Below, piece after piece: positions 46,994 to 60,400 of a stretch of 64,000 bases of DNA (position 1 is the stretch's first letter; each line of letters starts with the position of its first letter). Location of the stretch: the NCBI GenBank assembly GCA_002989075.1, contig PSQN01000005.1, positions 2,121,241 through 2,185,240 on the forward strand, given 5' to 3'. A model generated the notes under the pieces. It worked only from the letters and a program-made list of their open reading frames with translations. It was not told the origin of the DNA and did not search any database. Origin of the DNA: Arthonia radiata. Lineage: Eukaryota > Ascomycota > Arthoniomycetes > Arthoniales > Arthoniaceae. Both the position numbers and the translations under genes were made by a program.

Positions 46994-49900
46994 AGACGAC
47001 CAGCCTTCGTATGCTCGTCTACAGCTTTGCGGACATTGTCATAGTAGCACACTAATCCAGGTCGACAAAAAACGGCTCACGAGATATGCCATGCTGAACA
47101 GCTGTATGTGTAACTCCCGTTCTCAAGACCTGTGAGCTCGCTGGGGGTTCATGTAGCCCCTCTACACCGGCTCTAATAGACCTGCAGACTCGTTCATGCC
47201 AAGCTTCTCGTGCGTATGGCCATCACAGAGTGCCCACACTACCAACGATCTTCCGCTAATGCAAGGAGATACTTGCCCTGTCGCTTTCTTCACTTCATGT
47301 ACCGCGGTTTCAAGTCATCGGATGCTTCGCGAGAGCCCTTGACCGCTGCATTCACGACGATGAAGCTTCAATGCGCTCTCGGCTCCACTATACGGCTAAG
47401 GCCGTAAGTGCTGGAGCTGTCGCTGACGAGGTGCCTTCAGACACCGTTGTGGCCTGCTATGCATAGGGTCTCAAAGCGTTCCGTGCCAGCCGACGCGAGA
47501 GGCCGTCGGCGTGCATTCTATGCTCATCATTCCTCGTCACCAGAATTGGCAATTACACCGGTTGCAGCCCTCGAACTCTGGTCTCAACAACATTGGATAT
47601 CTTGCTTGCTTGAGAATTGTCTCGCCTGCGCCATGCATACATCCAGCAGCGAGGTGATCAATTGCATGCCCACGGTGTCGCGGAGTGTTTCTGTCGGTCA
47701 ACACGCAGAAAGAACACGATCGAAGTCGGCATCTTCGACCTATCGTCCTCTTCTTGAGGGTCGCTCATTGTTGCTGACCGTGCAAAGCAGCCTGTGGTTT
47801 CGGCGGGAGCAACGGCGAGCTCATTTTCACAGGGCTCAGTTGATTATGATCTCTTGACAGCAGGCTCTTCTAGTCTTGATCTAAGTCTCTGGCTGACAAC
47901 GTGTGGCATAGCATTTACTGCGAAATCCAGTGGCGTGTCCGCTTGTCTTTAGTCTTGCGTTCAGGCTCGATCTGGAGACGTTGATATATGACTGAGAGGT
48001 ATGTCATTAGCTAACTCAACTACGTTGGCGGAATTGAGGGCTTGCTCTAATGCATCCGAGACACTACAAAGGGCGTTGTTTCATCATATGATGAAGGGAA
48101 GGTCGCCGCTGGCAAAGATCACAAACCGCAAGCCGAATCACGCAGTAGCTATCTGGGGACATCAGATGCGAGCGACCCCACGCTTCAGACGCTGGCCGGC
48201 TTTTTAATTCCTTCAAGACTCACACTCAGGCATAGTAGCAGCCTTTGCAGCGCCTCCAAATTGTCGCTTATCGCCCGCAAAAACGCGGAGCCGGTTCCCA
48301 TCACGAGCCTAGCTGCACATAGCTTTGAGACACACGAACACCAATCTCTACTCTTATCGCGCTCGCACATTGTCCGTCTAATAAATATTCGTCTCCCCTA
48401 TTCGGGCACAGATGACTCCAGCCATGAACAGCCACGACCTATCAGACGGCGAAGTTCCAGATGGGCAGCCTTCGCCATGATCCTATAGTTTGCCTAAGGC
48501 TCCGTTCTCAATCAGTAATGAGCACACATAGCCACCTTTCAAAGAGTGCCATCGCGAAACGTTTCGCGGAGCTAGCTTAATGAAGCAACTTTGCCAAAAT
48601 CTGCACCTTTGGGCCCTCAGCGAATGGGGGCGCCCGCCTTTGCTTGTCGGATGCAAGTGTCTGGAGTCGCAGTCATATGAAGCTTGAAGACGCGCGATCG
48701 TGATGCCAGCAGCTCTGCTGAGCATCGCTGCGAATGTCGTCATTCGCACCGATTGCAGCTTGCCTGGATGCAGATAAATGACAGAGTGGTCGGGATCGCA
48801 ACTCCCTCGGACGGGCACAGGCGCAAACGCGCCCCTAGGTAGATTCTGTACTCTTCACACGACTTTTCTCTCTCTCTGTCAGTGTCTCTATAATCTCTGG
48901 GGTTACTCATACAACAAGAGATGCAGCTCCGAAAGATGCTTGCACAAGACCGGAAGCTACACACCGGAACGTAAGGTAGACAATCGCAAGCAAGGGAAGT
49001 AAGGGCTGTACAGGGGAGCTGCGTTCACTGCTGTTATTTCTGCAGTCCTTGCGACGTGACAAGGGGCGCGTGAAGATGATGATGATTACGCGCGATCAAT
49101 CATATAAATTTAGTGAGTATCAGCGATGTGCATCATTCGCACTTCCAGGCTGACTTCATTGTTCTAGGATACTCAACCATGCTTCCTAAGCTCTTCGTCT
49201 GAGCAGCCCCTTCCCAACGAGTCTCTCATCAGCGGCAAGCGAGCAGCATGATCTGTGTCTCTTGGCCTCTAACGATCTAAAACCTTCGCTTTTGAGTCTT
49301 CCAACATACTTCGTTAGATTCTTAGCGCTGCCGAATTTGGTATCATATAGCCCCGGAAGCGCACATCATCGCCTCTCACACAACGGCGATGATTTCATAA
49401 GATTCGTTCAATCAGCCCTATCCAGGGGTTATCATTCTTCGGCTTCTCGAGACCAGCCGCTGCGACTACTCATATCGTCCTGAGGCAGGAATTCAGACCA
49501 CACGCATAGGCTAGACGCCGGTGATCATGGTGCGCTGCATCAACACGGCTCCTTCATCTTGCACGAGATCATTTGCGATTGATGATATCTGCAAACTGTG
49601 CACTGCAGGAACTTAGACCGAAGGACGGGTGAAATGAGCCTGCTATCCCCAATGAGCAACAGATCTTGCTACCTGCACAGTGATAGAGGTGGAACTTGCG
49701 GCATGGCGGACCCGGGGTTTCTGGAGTAAGCGAAGCTAAAGCTCTTTCTTGTTCGCTTCATGAGCTGTGAAGAGCGCCTCTGCCTTCTCAGAATATCGGT
49801 ATCTGTGCCACAGGGGCTTCCAAGCGGCATGGAGCTTCCACACGACTCACGAGCTGTCTAGCAAGAGTTGATCTGCTCCACAAGAATGACTTTGGTCTCA

Positions 49901-52900
49901 CTTGATGCTGGAGGACATCACCCCTGAGCCGACAAGCCGCATACTTTCCAGGCGCCTGATGGTGTCACGCTAATTATTTTCGAAGCTGCAATAAACGTGC
50001 GTCTGCAAGAAATCCCCTCAAAAGCCCATTGACCTTCGTTTCTTACTTTTCCGAGCAGATACCCGTACGTGCTCAGGAATTTGCCGTAAAACGCAAAATA
50101 ACGCCGCCGAGATTGATGATCAGAGTTCATTAAAGCGACTCATGCGCTGTATTTGTGAGTGCAGCTGTATCGTGCTCTGAAGAACTACACAAACCTGAAC
50201 AAGTGAGGGGTTTAATGACTATCAAGAGAGATAACCTTTAGTAAGTTCATCGATGCAGTCGTCTCGGTTTCGCTGTCCGGATAGAAGTCTTTTGAACGTG
50301 CCGTGCTATGCTGCGCGCCGCAGCTCTCGATTCGTGATGTCGCACGGCATCTTCAAAGTCATGTCGATCTCAAGCCTCCTAACGTTGGGGACAGCGGTAG
50401 TTGGGCGAAGGAGGAACCGGGCAGGCCGTGAAGCCCCCCCCCCCCCTCTCCTCCAAGTCATCCAATCTTTAGCATGAACTTTATTCGGCATGTAAGCTCG
50501 TCAAGCCAGCCCTGTGTGGAGCTATGCTCTTATTGCAATGGCGCAAGAATTCCTTTGCGCCAATCGCCAAATCATAGTATTGAATCACAATTGCCCCCTA
50601 CAAACATCGATAGCGTAAGAGTATGAGACAGTCGACATTGTCCATTACTTTGGAGGTCCTCTCGGTCTCAGACCGTACCGCCAACTAGGCGCATTGAGCG
50701 TGAGCTAGCGAGCACGAAGAGGCTAGGGGTTCTCAGATGGAGCTTTATCACATCGAAGTGACACGCTCCGGAGCGCTATTCTACACAAGCAGTCGACGCC
50801 TTTAGAAGCCGAAGCTGGTCATCATTTTCGCATAAAACTGACATTAACTTCTCACACACTAGACTCGGAGAAAACTCTGTAGCTCGCCCCTAGATCTTGT
50901 TCATTGCAATGGTTTCCATCGATATCAAATATCGCTGAACCCGTAGGTAGGCGACACAGCGCAAGCTTCTTATCCAACGCGTCTCCAGACATTTATCCCA
51001 TCGAGAACTAGAAGAATGGCGCGTCTACACAGTTTCCTCGGCGTACACGACTTTCATGACTGAGACAACTGTTCACTTTCAAGATCGCCATCAGAGGGGC
51101 TTCCACCTCATTCATGTGCTTCAAACACAGCATCTCAGCGAGGCGTTGAGGTAAGATAGCGCGATATTTTCGGCGATATACGATGGTGAAACGTAGCATC
51201 TACTCCTCAGTGCTCCAACTCGTTCAAAAGGAACGCCGGTCGAGCATGACAACCGCGAAGTGATTGCTTGCTTGCTTGCGTCCCCTGGGAAAAGCCAGAG
51301 ACATCGACACTCTTAGCTGCTCGCCAACTGATGATCGCAATACGACAAGCATACGAAGATGCTCATGAAGTTGGCTTCCACACAACTTCAGCTGAGCCCT
51401 TCCGCGTTATAATTTTGTCGCACCACAACCCACTGGCTGATAAAGGTACGGGAGCCACCTAACATGGTTGTAGAGAGCGGCCGACGTAGACATTGAGTAG
51501 TCGATAGCGGTTTGATTGAAAGACCCGCGAACTCTAACTGAGGGGCTCCGCTCCGATTATCACCTTGCACGCTTCTAAAGTGTGATGACGTTGCAGGGTT
51601 TGCTGTCACATATATCGCCCTTTGCTGCAGACTTTTCATGACGTTGCGCAGCATCGTGGGCTCGCTGTCAACAGCAGTTTTCTCCCTCAAGGGCACTTCG
51701 TCAGTGAAACGTCGTATGATATAAGTACGCACCCCTGACAATGACTTCGGCACGCACATACGACTTACACGCCTCTAGGTAAGCGATGTTCGACCCAGTG
51801 CTAGAACGCTCAGAAACGAGCGTCAATGATGTCGGGACCTACCACATGGTTCGCGCTTCGGGTCCATCTCACACACAATATAAGTATGGTAAGCTTTTAG
51901 TTCCACAACAAGAAGGCAGTCTCAGTGGATTGTACGAAAGATATTTTCCCTGGCCGGGCGAAAGTTCAGGATGCCGCGGTCAAAGCTGCATCAAATCGCT
52001 AAGTGCCATATCATTGCAGGTCCCACAGAACTGGAAAGGTCGTCATGAAGGTCTTCATGATTTGTACTGGCCATCATGACGGTGTCGAATTAGTAAGTTA
52101 ATATGCGCCCCCCGAGATGCGCAGTCATAAGACGCGGCATTGAGACTGGACTGTTGCTGCCCCTTGGCAGAGTCGGGCACCGCTGACATAGCTTGCTTCA
52201 TGATTTTACTTCGGAGGAAGATCAGAAAGACCAGCATACATATATCATGGTGCTGTTGAAGGGGCCCATGCAGCGCAAGCGCGGTAGGCCTGTCCAAGGT
52301 GTTAGCAACGTAAAACTGTAATACTGAAGTAAAGGCCTCTCATCACGTCCATGAGCGTGAGTTTGAGTATCTACTCTGCACAAAAATGCCACAGAGGGGT
52401 GTTGGGACCTCCAACTCTTCGGCTGCGGCACAACCAAGTAACGAAGTGGCTAGCCTAGGTCAGACTATCAATGCTGAGAATCATTGCGAGAATTGTTACC
52501 GTATGCCACAGAAACCCCTGGGTCTGTGATGTATGTCGAGCATGAAATATTCTGCGCCGCCCCTTGATGAAACGGAACGTGCAATTCATAACTTCGTCGC
52601 GAAATACTAGCCAATGTCAGGAAGCCAAGGGTCGCATTTCACATTTGTGAGGTTGGTGTGGATCAATTGAGGGCAGCCAACTGTTGAGGCGCGTGATTAT
52701 GAGGCTTCACCTAGGCGGCTTCGCCTAGACCCTTTCAACCACGCATGGGCTACTAAGTAATCTGACACGCAATGCGCTGGCAGGGGCGCACGCCAACAGG
52801 TGCGCAGGCTACAGCAAACACCTAAACCCAAGCGACAAGGGTTATCAAAGCATGAGCGCCGTTTTGGTACTGGAATAATGCTGGTTCGACGGCGAATATC

Positions 52901-55900
52901 AGCGCTTCGTGCCAATACAACGGCAATGTGCGAGACAACGGCAGTTATAGATTTATACTTAGCGTACTGATGTAGCGGACAGTGCGCTGAGACTCCTCAA
53001 CCCCCAACTCGCGTATTGCCGTGGCGCCAGAGGAGCGAGGCGTGAGTGTTCGACGCGATAGCGTCAGATTGGCTGATGTTTGAAATGGCTGGCGAAGTGT
53101 GATACTGATCACGGCTGGGCGTGCGTCCATTCAGCGCATTCAGTAGCCTATGGAGAGCCTAAGCATGAACAAGCTGCGGGCCCGCCAGTGGTGGTGCAAG
53201 CAGCGGAAACCAGTGCTTACTTGAGGGGCTCATGAGACCGTTCAGAGGGGAGGACCAAATATCCTGGCCAGGCAAAAGCAAACGTGTAGGTGCCTCAGAG
53301 TATATCCTGCTAGCTTAACGATGTTGACGATGGATAACGGTGACAATAAGAGATATCGTGAAGGAGCATCCAGCGGTCAGTCGTCACAACTTGGGCGCTC
53401 CGCTACGTATATGCTACGTTCGGCCAAGGAACAGCCCTCGCGACAGTAACGGTCCCCTAAATTTGGTGCGTCCCATCAATGTTGATGAGCTTGATTGCTA
53501 CCCGGTCTAAACGAAGGGCGAGTGGACCTTGCAAAATGTCAGTATTTTGCTCGACCCCAAACATGTGTCCTCAGTCATTCCGAAAAGCAGGTACAATTGA
53601 CCCGCGGCAAGCTGCCTGACTTCTAGTACAATGAAAAGCAAAGACTCTGCTCGGCCATAGTCTTCTTAGGGGGTCACCACTCGTGAGCTGACCGACTTTT
53701 ATCCCCATTGCTGCAACCAGATGTTTCAGGTCATGGGACGACCAGAACCACCTGGGCTCGTTACATGGTCACATCCGAGTCATGCGTGTGGTCAGCATCA
53801 CCGAAAGCAGCCTTCGCTACAACGTAAGCGTGGCTGTGGTGCAACGCGAGTATCCGGCCGATGGGGCAGAAAGGTCACAGGTGTTGATAAGTGTCCCCTG
53901 CGTGTTCAGAGCGCGCGCGTCTCGCGGAAGTCGCAAGCAGCTCGATTTACGACTCACATAGTGTCGAGAATAGATGTAACTTGCTCACCTAGGTCAGCTC
54001 GTGTTTCAGGATCGATCAATGGGTGTAGACCCCTTTGGAATTTTGGCTGACTCAACCATCGCGAAAGGGCATGTCATCTCGCATACGCTGTGAGCGCCGC
54101 GCTAAAGCTTTCCCATGTGCCAGCTAACGCCAGTGATGCAGGACGTGGCATTCGCGTTGAGACCGGACTTCTTCTCTTCCAAGCCGTGCGCTAAAAGAGG
54201 CGTAGGCTGTCAACGAGATCCACTAGTGACGGGGCACAACTAAACGCTTTCATTACGATGCTGCTGTGAGCAGAATCGTCACGCTCGTCATATCAACATG
54301 CTCAGAAATACGTCCATCTTCCGGGTCCATCATGGTAGTTTCTTTGGTGAATCCAGCGATGGCATCGCTCTGGACCGCTCATAATCGCTCGCGTGAGGCT
54401 CAGTGTATCTTGCAGCAATCGTTGAATCGCGGATAGCGCAATCCAAAGGAAAGACACGAGGGGCATTGCCGCAATGGTCTTGTCCACACGCGTTTGAAAT
54501 GCAGGCCTTGACCTTGGTGCCGTACCTTTTGAATTCAGTATCAGCTCGACGATGCCACACACCATCGCAAAGACATCTATGATTGTGTTCGTGCGCACCT
54601 CGCCATGATTCGCCCATGCACTGACATCCGCAGTGAAACCGCCCCTGGCGGAATTGTGCATTGCGACATGCGCAGACCCAACGCGCTTCCTCACCGGTAG
54701 TCAAACTCTCAGTCATCAAAGATACTCATATATACGTCCTGCTCTGCTTTTCGAGTCGATCAGTCCGTCCTTACTTCATTTCATCCATACACCCACAAGA
54801 CTCAACGCTCTTCGCTGGGCCTATGCTTGAACGGCGCTGCACATGACGACGCCGTGGCCATGCAGAGGGGACGGCTCATGCGGTTCTAGAGGGAACGCCA
54901 GACTGCTGCGCCAGCAGGAAGCCCAAAATCAGTCGCGCGTCGTCAGTAATGATGCTGAAGACGTGCAGCGTCACCGCTCCGAAAGACTTCGGAGTCAGCG
55001 GCGGAGTCCTTCATACCGTCGGAGAAACAGTATGATATGTGAGATTGCGCTGTAGCCCCTTCAAACGCTCCTCCACTAGTTTTGATAGTCGACATAAGTT
55101 CTGAGGGGGCATCGGGAAGAAGACCAACATGTAACAAGGCAATGTTTTGTTTTCTCGGAGTGAAAGGGACGCGTCTAAGACGCGGTGGAACGTGCTCTTT
55201 CGGCAGGGTTGCAAAAAATGCGCGAAAATTAGGAGTTTGAGCATGAACTGGAAACGTTGTGGTTTAGTAGTCAAGACGACAGGATCAAGACGAGATGTTC
55301 GAATTGATGTGCCTAAGCTTAAAGCAACGCAATATATCACGAACATCGGCATGAACTGAAGTGAAGTGGCAGGGATCGAGGCTAACCACGAATGAACACT
55401 GAGTAAAGGCCTTCTTGTGTGGATGAATAGAATGGTCCATGGGCGAAAAGAGGCGAGAGAAGGGCTTGCTTGTGAATACACACGTTTGCACGCCTCAATC
55501 TACTAGACTAATACATTTTATCCTGCCTCATCCATGCATGCTCTCCAGCCGACCCCACCGCTGCACCCAGTGCCTGCACCGCAGCCCCATTTCCGCCACC
55601 TTCCACAAATATCAAACAAATCAACGTACCCCCACTCGCAAGGCACCAATCGATGCTTCGGTAGGAGGACGTGACAACAAAACGCACAAGACTTGGCAGT
55701 CTGAGGTATCTCAAAAACAGGACGCGCAGAAAACGGTGTCAGAATACCTCCCAGGATGCTGAAGCCATGCTGAAACGACAGAGAACCGACGGTGTGTACA
55801 GAGGAAACATGAGTGATTATTAGACGGATGTTATGGTCGTGACTGGGTTGTTGCATTCTGGTGATCTCGGAGAAAACAAGGAAAAGTGATGGTGCTTCGC

Positions 55901-55930
55901 AGACTGGGTGGAGAGTGTTGATGGTGCCGA
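46994..55930. other. Gene-poor region, 8.9 kb
   Basis: This is the longest stretch without a confident gene. Between about 47830 and 47250 on the minus strand, coding-like pieces appear in shifting frames (SDPQEEDDRSKMPTSIVFFL; HGAGETILKQARYPMLLRPE; AAVKGSREASDDLKPRYM), as in a decayed gene. Other frames (minus 51759-51388, plus 51786-52079) have no known motif. A run of 13 C lies at about 50434-50446 and a 7-bp-stem hairpin at 52711-52728. No transposon genes or RNA genes were recognised. Confidence 0.45.
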
Positions 55931-57426
55931 TCAGCGCTTCGTTGGCCGGTTTAGCGCGGAGAGCATGTTGCTGTCCGCGGCGCTGCGCTCACCACTACCC
56001 GGGCCACCGTTCTCGCCGCTGACCATGTCGTGAATGCTCATGCCGCTGCGGCCGCGCTCTGGACCTTGAGGAGGGGTCGTGCGCTGTTGAGGGCCACTCG
56101 TCGGCGGTGGACCATGACCTGGGGCGCTTGTCGGTGGGTATGAGTAAGCCGGAGCGCCATGCGGTGAGTGCGAGGTTCGACTCGCATTGTCGTAACTGTA
56201 CGCGGAAGTAGAGCCAGGCGACGACCGTCGCGGCGGCCCAGATGCAGCATAGTATGGCTGCGGAGGGCCGGGATAGCCCGCTGGCGGCGGATGGTGAGGA
56301 GAGCCAGAATGCTGAGATTGCGGATCTGGGTAGTGGTAGCCCGGCGGTGGGCCTCCGTAAGACTCGCGGTGTGCCAGATGAGACTCTTGGCCCGGGTTTG
56401 GGGGCGGTGCGTTGGGTGTGTGTGGTTCATCTCGACCCCGTCGGCGTCCAGCAGAAGGTGGCTCAGAGTAATGCTGTGGTGGTGGAGGGTATGGATATGA
56501 CTGGCCTGGTGGCGGGTAACCTGTGGTTGGACTTGGTAGCGTGTATTGCGGCTGCTGACCTGGAGGTGGTGGAGGGTATGCGTGAGGATCTTGCGGCGGA
56601 AGACGATTACCGTACGGGCCGTAGAGCTGTTGAGGAGGACCTGAGGGCGGGCCGCCTGCTGTGCGTCTGTACAATGCTTGTGCCGGTACGAATGCTTGCG
56701 TTTGAGCGGATACAGGGGTGAATACACATTCTTGGCTGAAGCGAACGCAGTTGGAACATCTGCCGTCCTCAGAGTTCTCGAAACCAGAGCATCGAATCTT
56801 GACGCATCGTTAGCTCCTTGAAATGTATGGCTTCGCGAAATTTGTGCTCACCTTGCGGCGCCGGCAGTACTTGCAGGCAATGGCCGTGCGCTGTCGGGGC
56901 GCGGACTGTTGTACTTGTGGCTGTGGAGGAGCTTGTGATGGCGGACCGCGATATTCGTGACCTTGAGGTGGATAGAGGTTCGCAGGAGCTGGAAGATAGG
57001 GCGGTGGGTAAGGGTAATGCTGCTGTGGATGGATGGCGGCCATTTCGGGTCGATCAGGTCTGATCTGGGAGGGCGGCGGAGCAGATGCGGCGGCCTAGTT
57101 TAACAGACAAAACGGTCAGCCATCTTCAACACTACATGGAGCGTGACGCGCACGTGAGGTCTCATGACGACAACGGCCGTTGCTTGTGGCACGGAAGAGT
57201 ACATCAAACTCACCGACTGTTGTGTGTCGCGAGAAGTGGGTGGACGAGAACCGTTCACGCCGGGAGGAGGTTGCTGCTGTTGTGGGTAGCCGTTTGGTGG
57301 CGGGTACTGGTATCCTGGTTGCTGGGTGTGTGGCTGGTGATGGGGATCCCAAGATCGGTTGGCTGGTGGTGGAGGAGGACCTTGCTGTGGATTCTGCCCA
57401 ATTTGACCAGCATCGGCTGGGTACAT
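55931..57426 (-). CDS. Zn2Cys6 transcription factor with Pro/Gln/Tyr-rich flanks
   Basis: Three exons, 57426-57214, 57094-56852 and 56797-55931, all in phase 0, give 440 aa. The binuclear zinc cluster is ACKYCRRRKIRCSGFENSED followed by GRCSNCVRFSQECVF. Its six Cys are at about residues 145, 148, 155, 166, 169 and 176 (C-x2-C-x6-C-x10-C-x2-C-x6-C). The last intron splits the cluster right after CRRRK. Residues 1-140 and 190-400 are low complexity, rich in Pro, Gln, Tyr and Gly. The end is LSALNRPTKR. There is no fungal-specific transcription-factor middle domain, so it is a small zinc-cluster type. It should bind DNA in the nucleus; targets are unknown. Confidence 0.9.
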
Positions 57427-60400
57427 GAGAGGGGAAAAGAAGACGAGCGGAGGGGCGCAAGCGTGGAAGATGTAATGCTGTGTAACCCGAGTAGCGGTTG
57501 GAGGTGTGTTTGCCTAGGCTGTGACGCAAGGCGCTTGCGTGGGACAAAAGCGCGGTGGACGCGGGCAGATGACAATCCTATTGTGATCGACGGCCACGCG
57601 AGACCGTATTCCTTGTGCGAGACTGAGACGCCGGCAAACACATGCGTTAAGCAGATCGGTGCCGAGCGGTCCACCAGCGAAACAAGTACCTGTGATCGGA
57701 TGGGCGGTCACCTGCAAGGCGGCCGGGAGGGTGGATCGAGCCTAAGCAGGGACGGGATGTGGCGATGAGGCTGGATTGGGCCTACCGGACGGCTGGCTGG
57801 AAGGAGCGGTGAAGGGAGGGAGGAAGGTCCGGACCAGGCGTTGGGAAACGATGGTAGACGTGGTTGGGGAATGGAAAGAGGAAGCAGGAAGGGTGAGTGA
57901 AGGTCGAAGTAGTCTGGCGGTGTCGTGGTCGCGTGGTGAGACCGGGCCAAGACCGTTTGGGGTAAGGTTGTTGTGAGGTGTGTGAAGTTGGGCGTGAAGT
58001 GTCCAGGTGGGTGGGCCGAGAGAGGTCAGAGAGAAGGGAGGGAGGAGGAAACCGCCGGGAGCAGATTGGACGGGAGGATTGAGCCCTAACGCTGATGGGA
58101 TGAGAAAGGCAAGGTATGTACCGGCCGGCGGTGGGCGTGCGTGCGTGTTGGCTGATGATTGATGGAGTGGGTTGTGGGTTGAGAGATGAGAAGGGAGAGG
58201 CGCACTCTCGGAGAGGGAGCGAGTCCAGTGAGAGGATGACGAGGCGGGACGATGCGGTCAGATTTTGGGGGCGAAAAGAATAAAGGTAAAGGTGCTTGCC
58301 GACCCGTCCTCGTGCGTGAACCGGTGGGTTCCAGGCGGAAATGTGCGGGCGCTTGACGCTTGTATCTTTTCTTGCTGCTGCTCAGGTGCAGGCCGACAAG
58401 GTACACTCCTCTTGAGCTCGGCTGCGGCGTTCAACGATGCGAATCGATGCTGGCCCGTTAAGAGAGGGTCGTATCAGATTTCATGGGCAATAACACAACG
58501 GGCGAAAGTGACGTCGATGCAGGGGGGGAAGGTGAAGGAGTGATGAACAGGAGGAGAACAGGGAATGAGGCGGTAGATGAAGCAGCAAGGCTGTGCTGGC
58601 AAATGAACGATGATGCAAAAGGGATGACGATGAAGCAGACATGATCACATACGGCGACACAGACGACCAGACACGGAACGAGGAAGCGGACGGGGTGGAG
58701 GAGGTGGAAAACGTTAACGAGTGACTTGAGTAGTAGCTGGTCTCGAGCGAGCGAACAGGATCGCTCCAAGCCAGGGCACCACGGCCTCCCTCAAGACCTC
58801 AGCCCTGGTCACTGGGCTTGAGCGTGGTAAGCTAGGAGCAAGATGGAACCTTCCGCGCCAACTCGCGCTCCGGCGACAGAAGAAGCGAGCCAAGAATCAT
58901 GCATTTCATGGTCGAGCACGGCGGCGAGCCCGTCCCTCTCCTGGCCTGGCGACGGTTCCCTGCCCAGAGGCGGGGTGGTCCCTTAATGCTCCCGAGCCCT
59001 CATGCCACGCGATACTTGCAAAAGGTACGGAGCGACTTCCTCTCTACATCCGCTGCACCAAGGAGCTGATCAAGCAGGCTTCTCCACGCAAGGGCAGGGC
59101 ATCAGTTCAAGCATGCACAAGCCGGCATGATGACTTGCAGCCCTGCTTGAGACAGCATCCTGGCCGCTGCATCGCATCTTGTCTCCGGATTCCGTCGCCG
59201 TCATCCTCTCATCACCATAGATATAGCATCTCTGATCCTTTCCCTTTCCATCCGTCCACGGACCAGAGCGAAACCTTGTCCAGATCCGCCGACATGATCA
59301 ACGCTGCTTGTTTTTGACCTCCTCCCTCTTCCTCTACCGTGGTCTTCAGCGCAAACTTTGTGCGCGTGCGCGTCCTCATCTTCCACTGTCGGTTTGTCGT
59401 TCCCGGATCGAATGCTGGGTTTGGTCTCGGTCTTGCTCTCTCGGCCGGGCGCCGGCAATTGCCCGTAATGTTATGCCTCGTGGCTGCACGCCCTCACCGG
59501 CCACTGGGCCCCCTGTTCTTAGCTAAGCCCAACACGCCGTCTTCGTCATGCCCCTGGGCGCACTGACCTGCTCCTGACTCTCTGCGAAACCCGCCGTTGA
59601 CACAAGGCCAAATTGCGACGCCGCGCGGACGGGGAAAGATCTCAGCAGGTGACAGATCCGTGCGCGCCATTGACGGCTCCTTTCGCATTGAGTCTGCTAA
59701 TCGGCTTTGGCGCCGAGCTGTGAGGGCATCCTGGAGTTTGGTTCGAAAGACGTCTGCGGTAGGCAACCATCCTGTGTGCACTGCTCGCTGCAAGGACTTT
59801 GGCCCAGTGCGCAGTGCCTGAGCGAGAACCATTAGCGGGCCGTGGGCATTATTACTTGACATGCGAGCCTGCCACGTTCCCACGCCGTTGTATTTAGCCA
59901 CTCTCAGACTGTGGAGGATCATCAAGGTCGCCGATTGGTGCAAAGGGTGCGCATTTGTCCATTTCTGCCACGCGACAGCGGCGCCGCGGGTGCAGAACTA
60001 GTGCGCGAGCTTCTGAGTCGTGATGCTGGCGCGCACCGACGCATAATGCCGCACCTCTGTTCCACTCCATCACACCGCCCAACATCTTGCAGCCTTTTCT
60101 GCTGAGCTCGGAGGACCCTCAGTTGTGGAGGATGAATAACGCTTCGGACATGCTGCCATTGGCCACACGCGGAGGTTTCATATGCTTGTGTAATGTATAC
60201 AGCTACTGCAGTTACACAAGGAGTATTCGCTCCACGGTCTACGATATCCTGCAAATGCCCAGACGTGACTGTGTGATTCCCAATGAACACATGTGCCAGA
60301 TCACCCTCCTGTGTAAGGCGTCTCAAGCATTCGGCTGATTTGTCGCTTGCCGACAACACATTTTCCATTTGCAGTCGAGCAATATTTGGTAGCGAAAGGT

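Noticed and set aside
48553-48568. 16-bp perfect palindrome CGCGAAACGTTTCGCG
   Set aside because: About one such palindrome is expected by chance in a window this size; no adjacent gene or second copy.
52711-52728. Hairpin CTAGGCG-GCTT-CGCCTAG
   Set aside because: A 7-bp stem can occur by chance in 64 kb and there is no T-run or gene nearby to make it a terminator.
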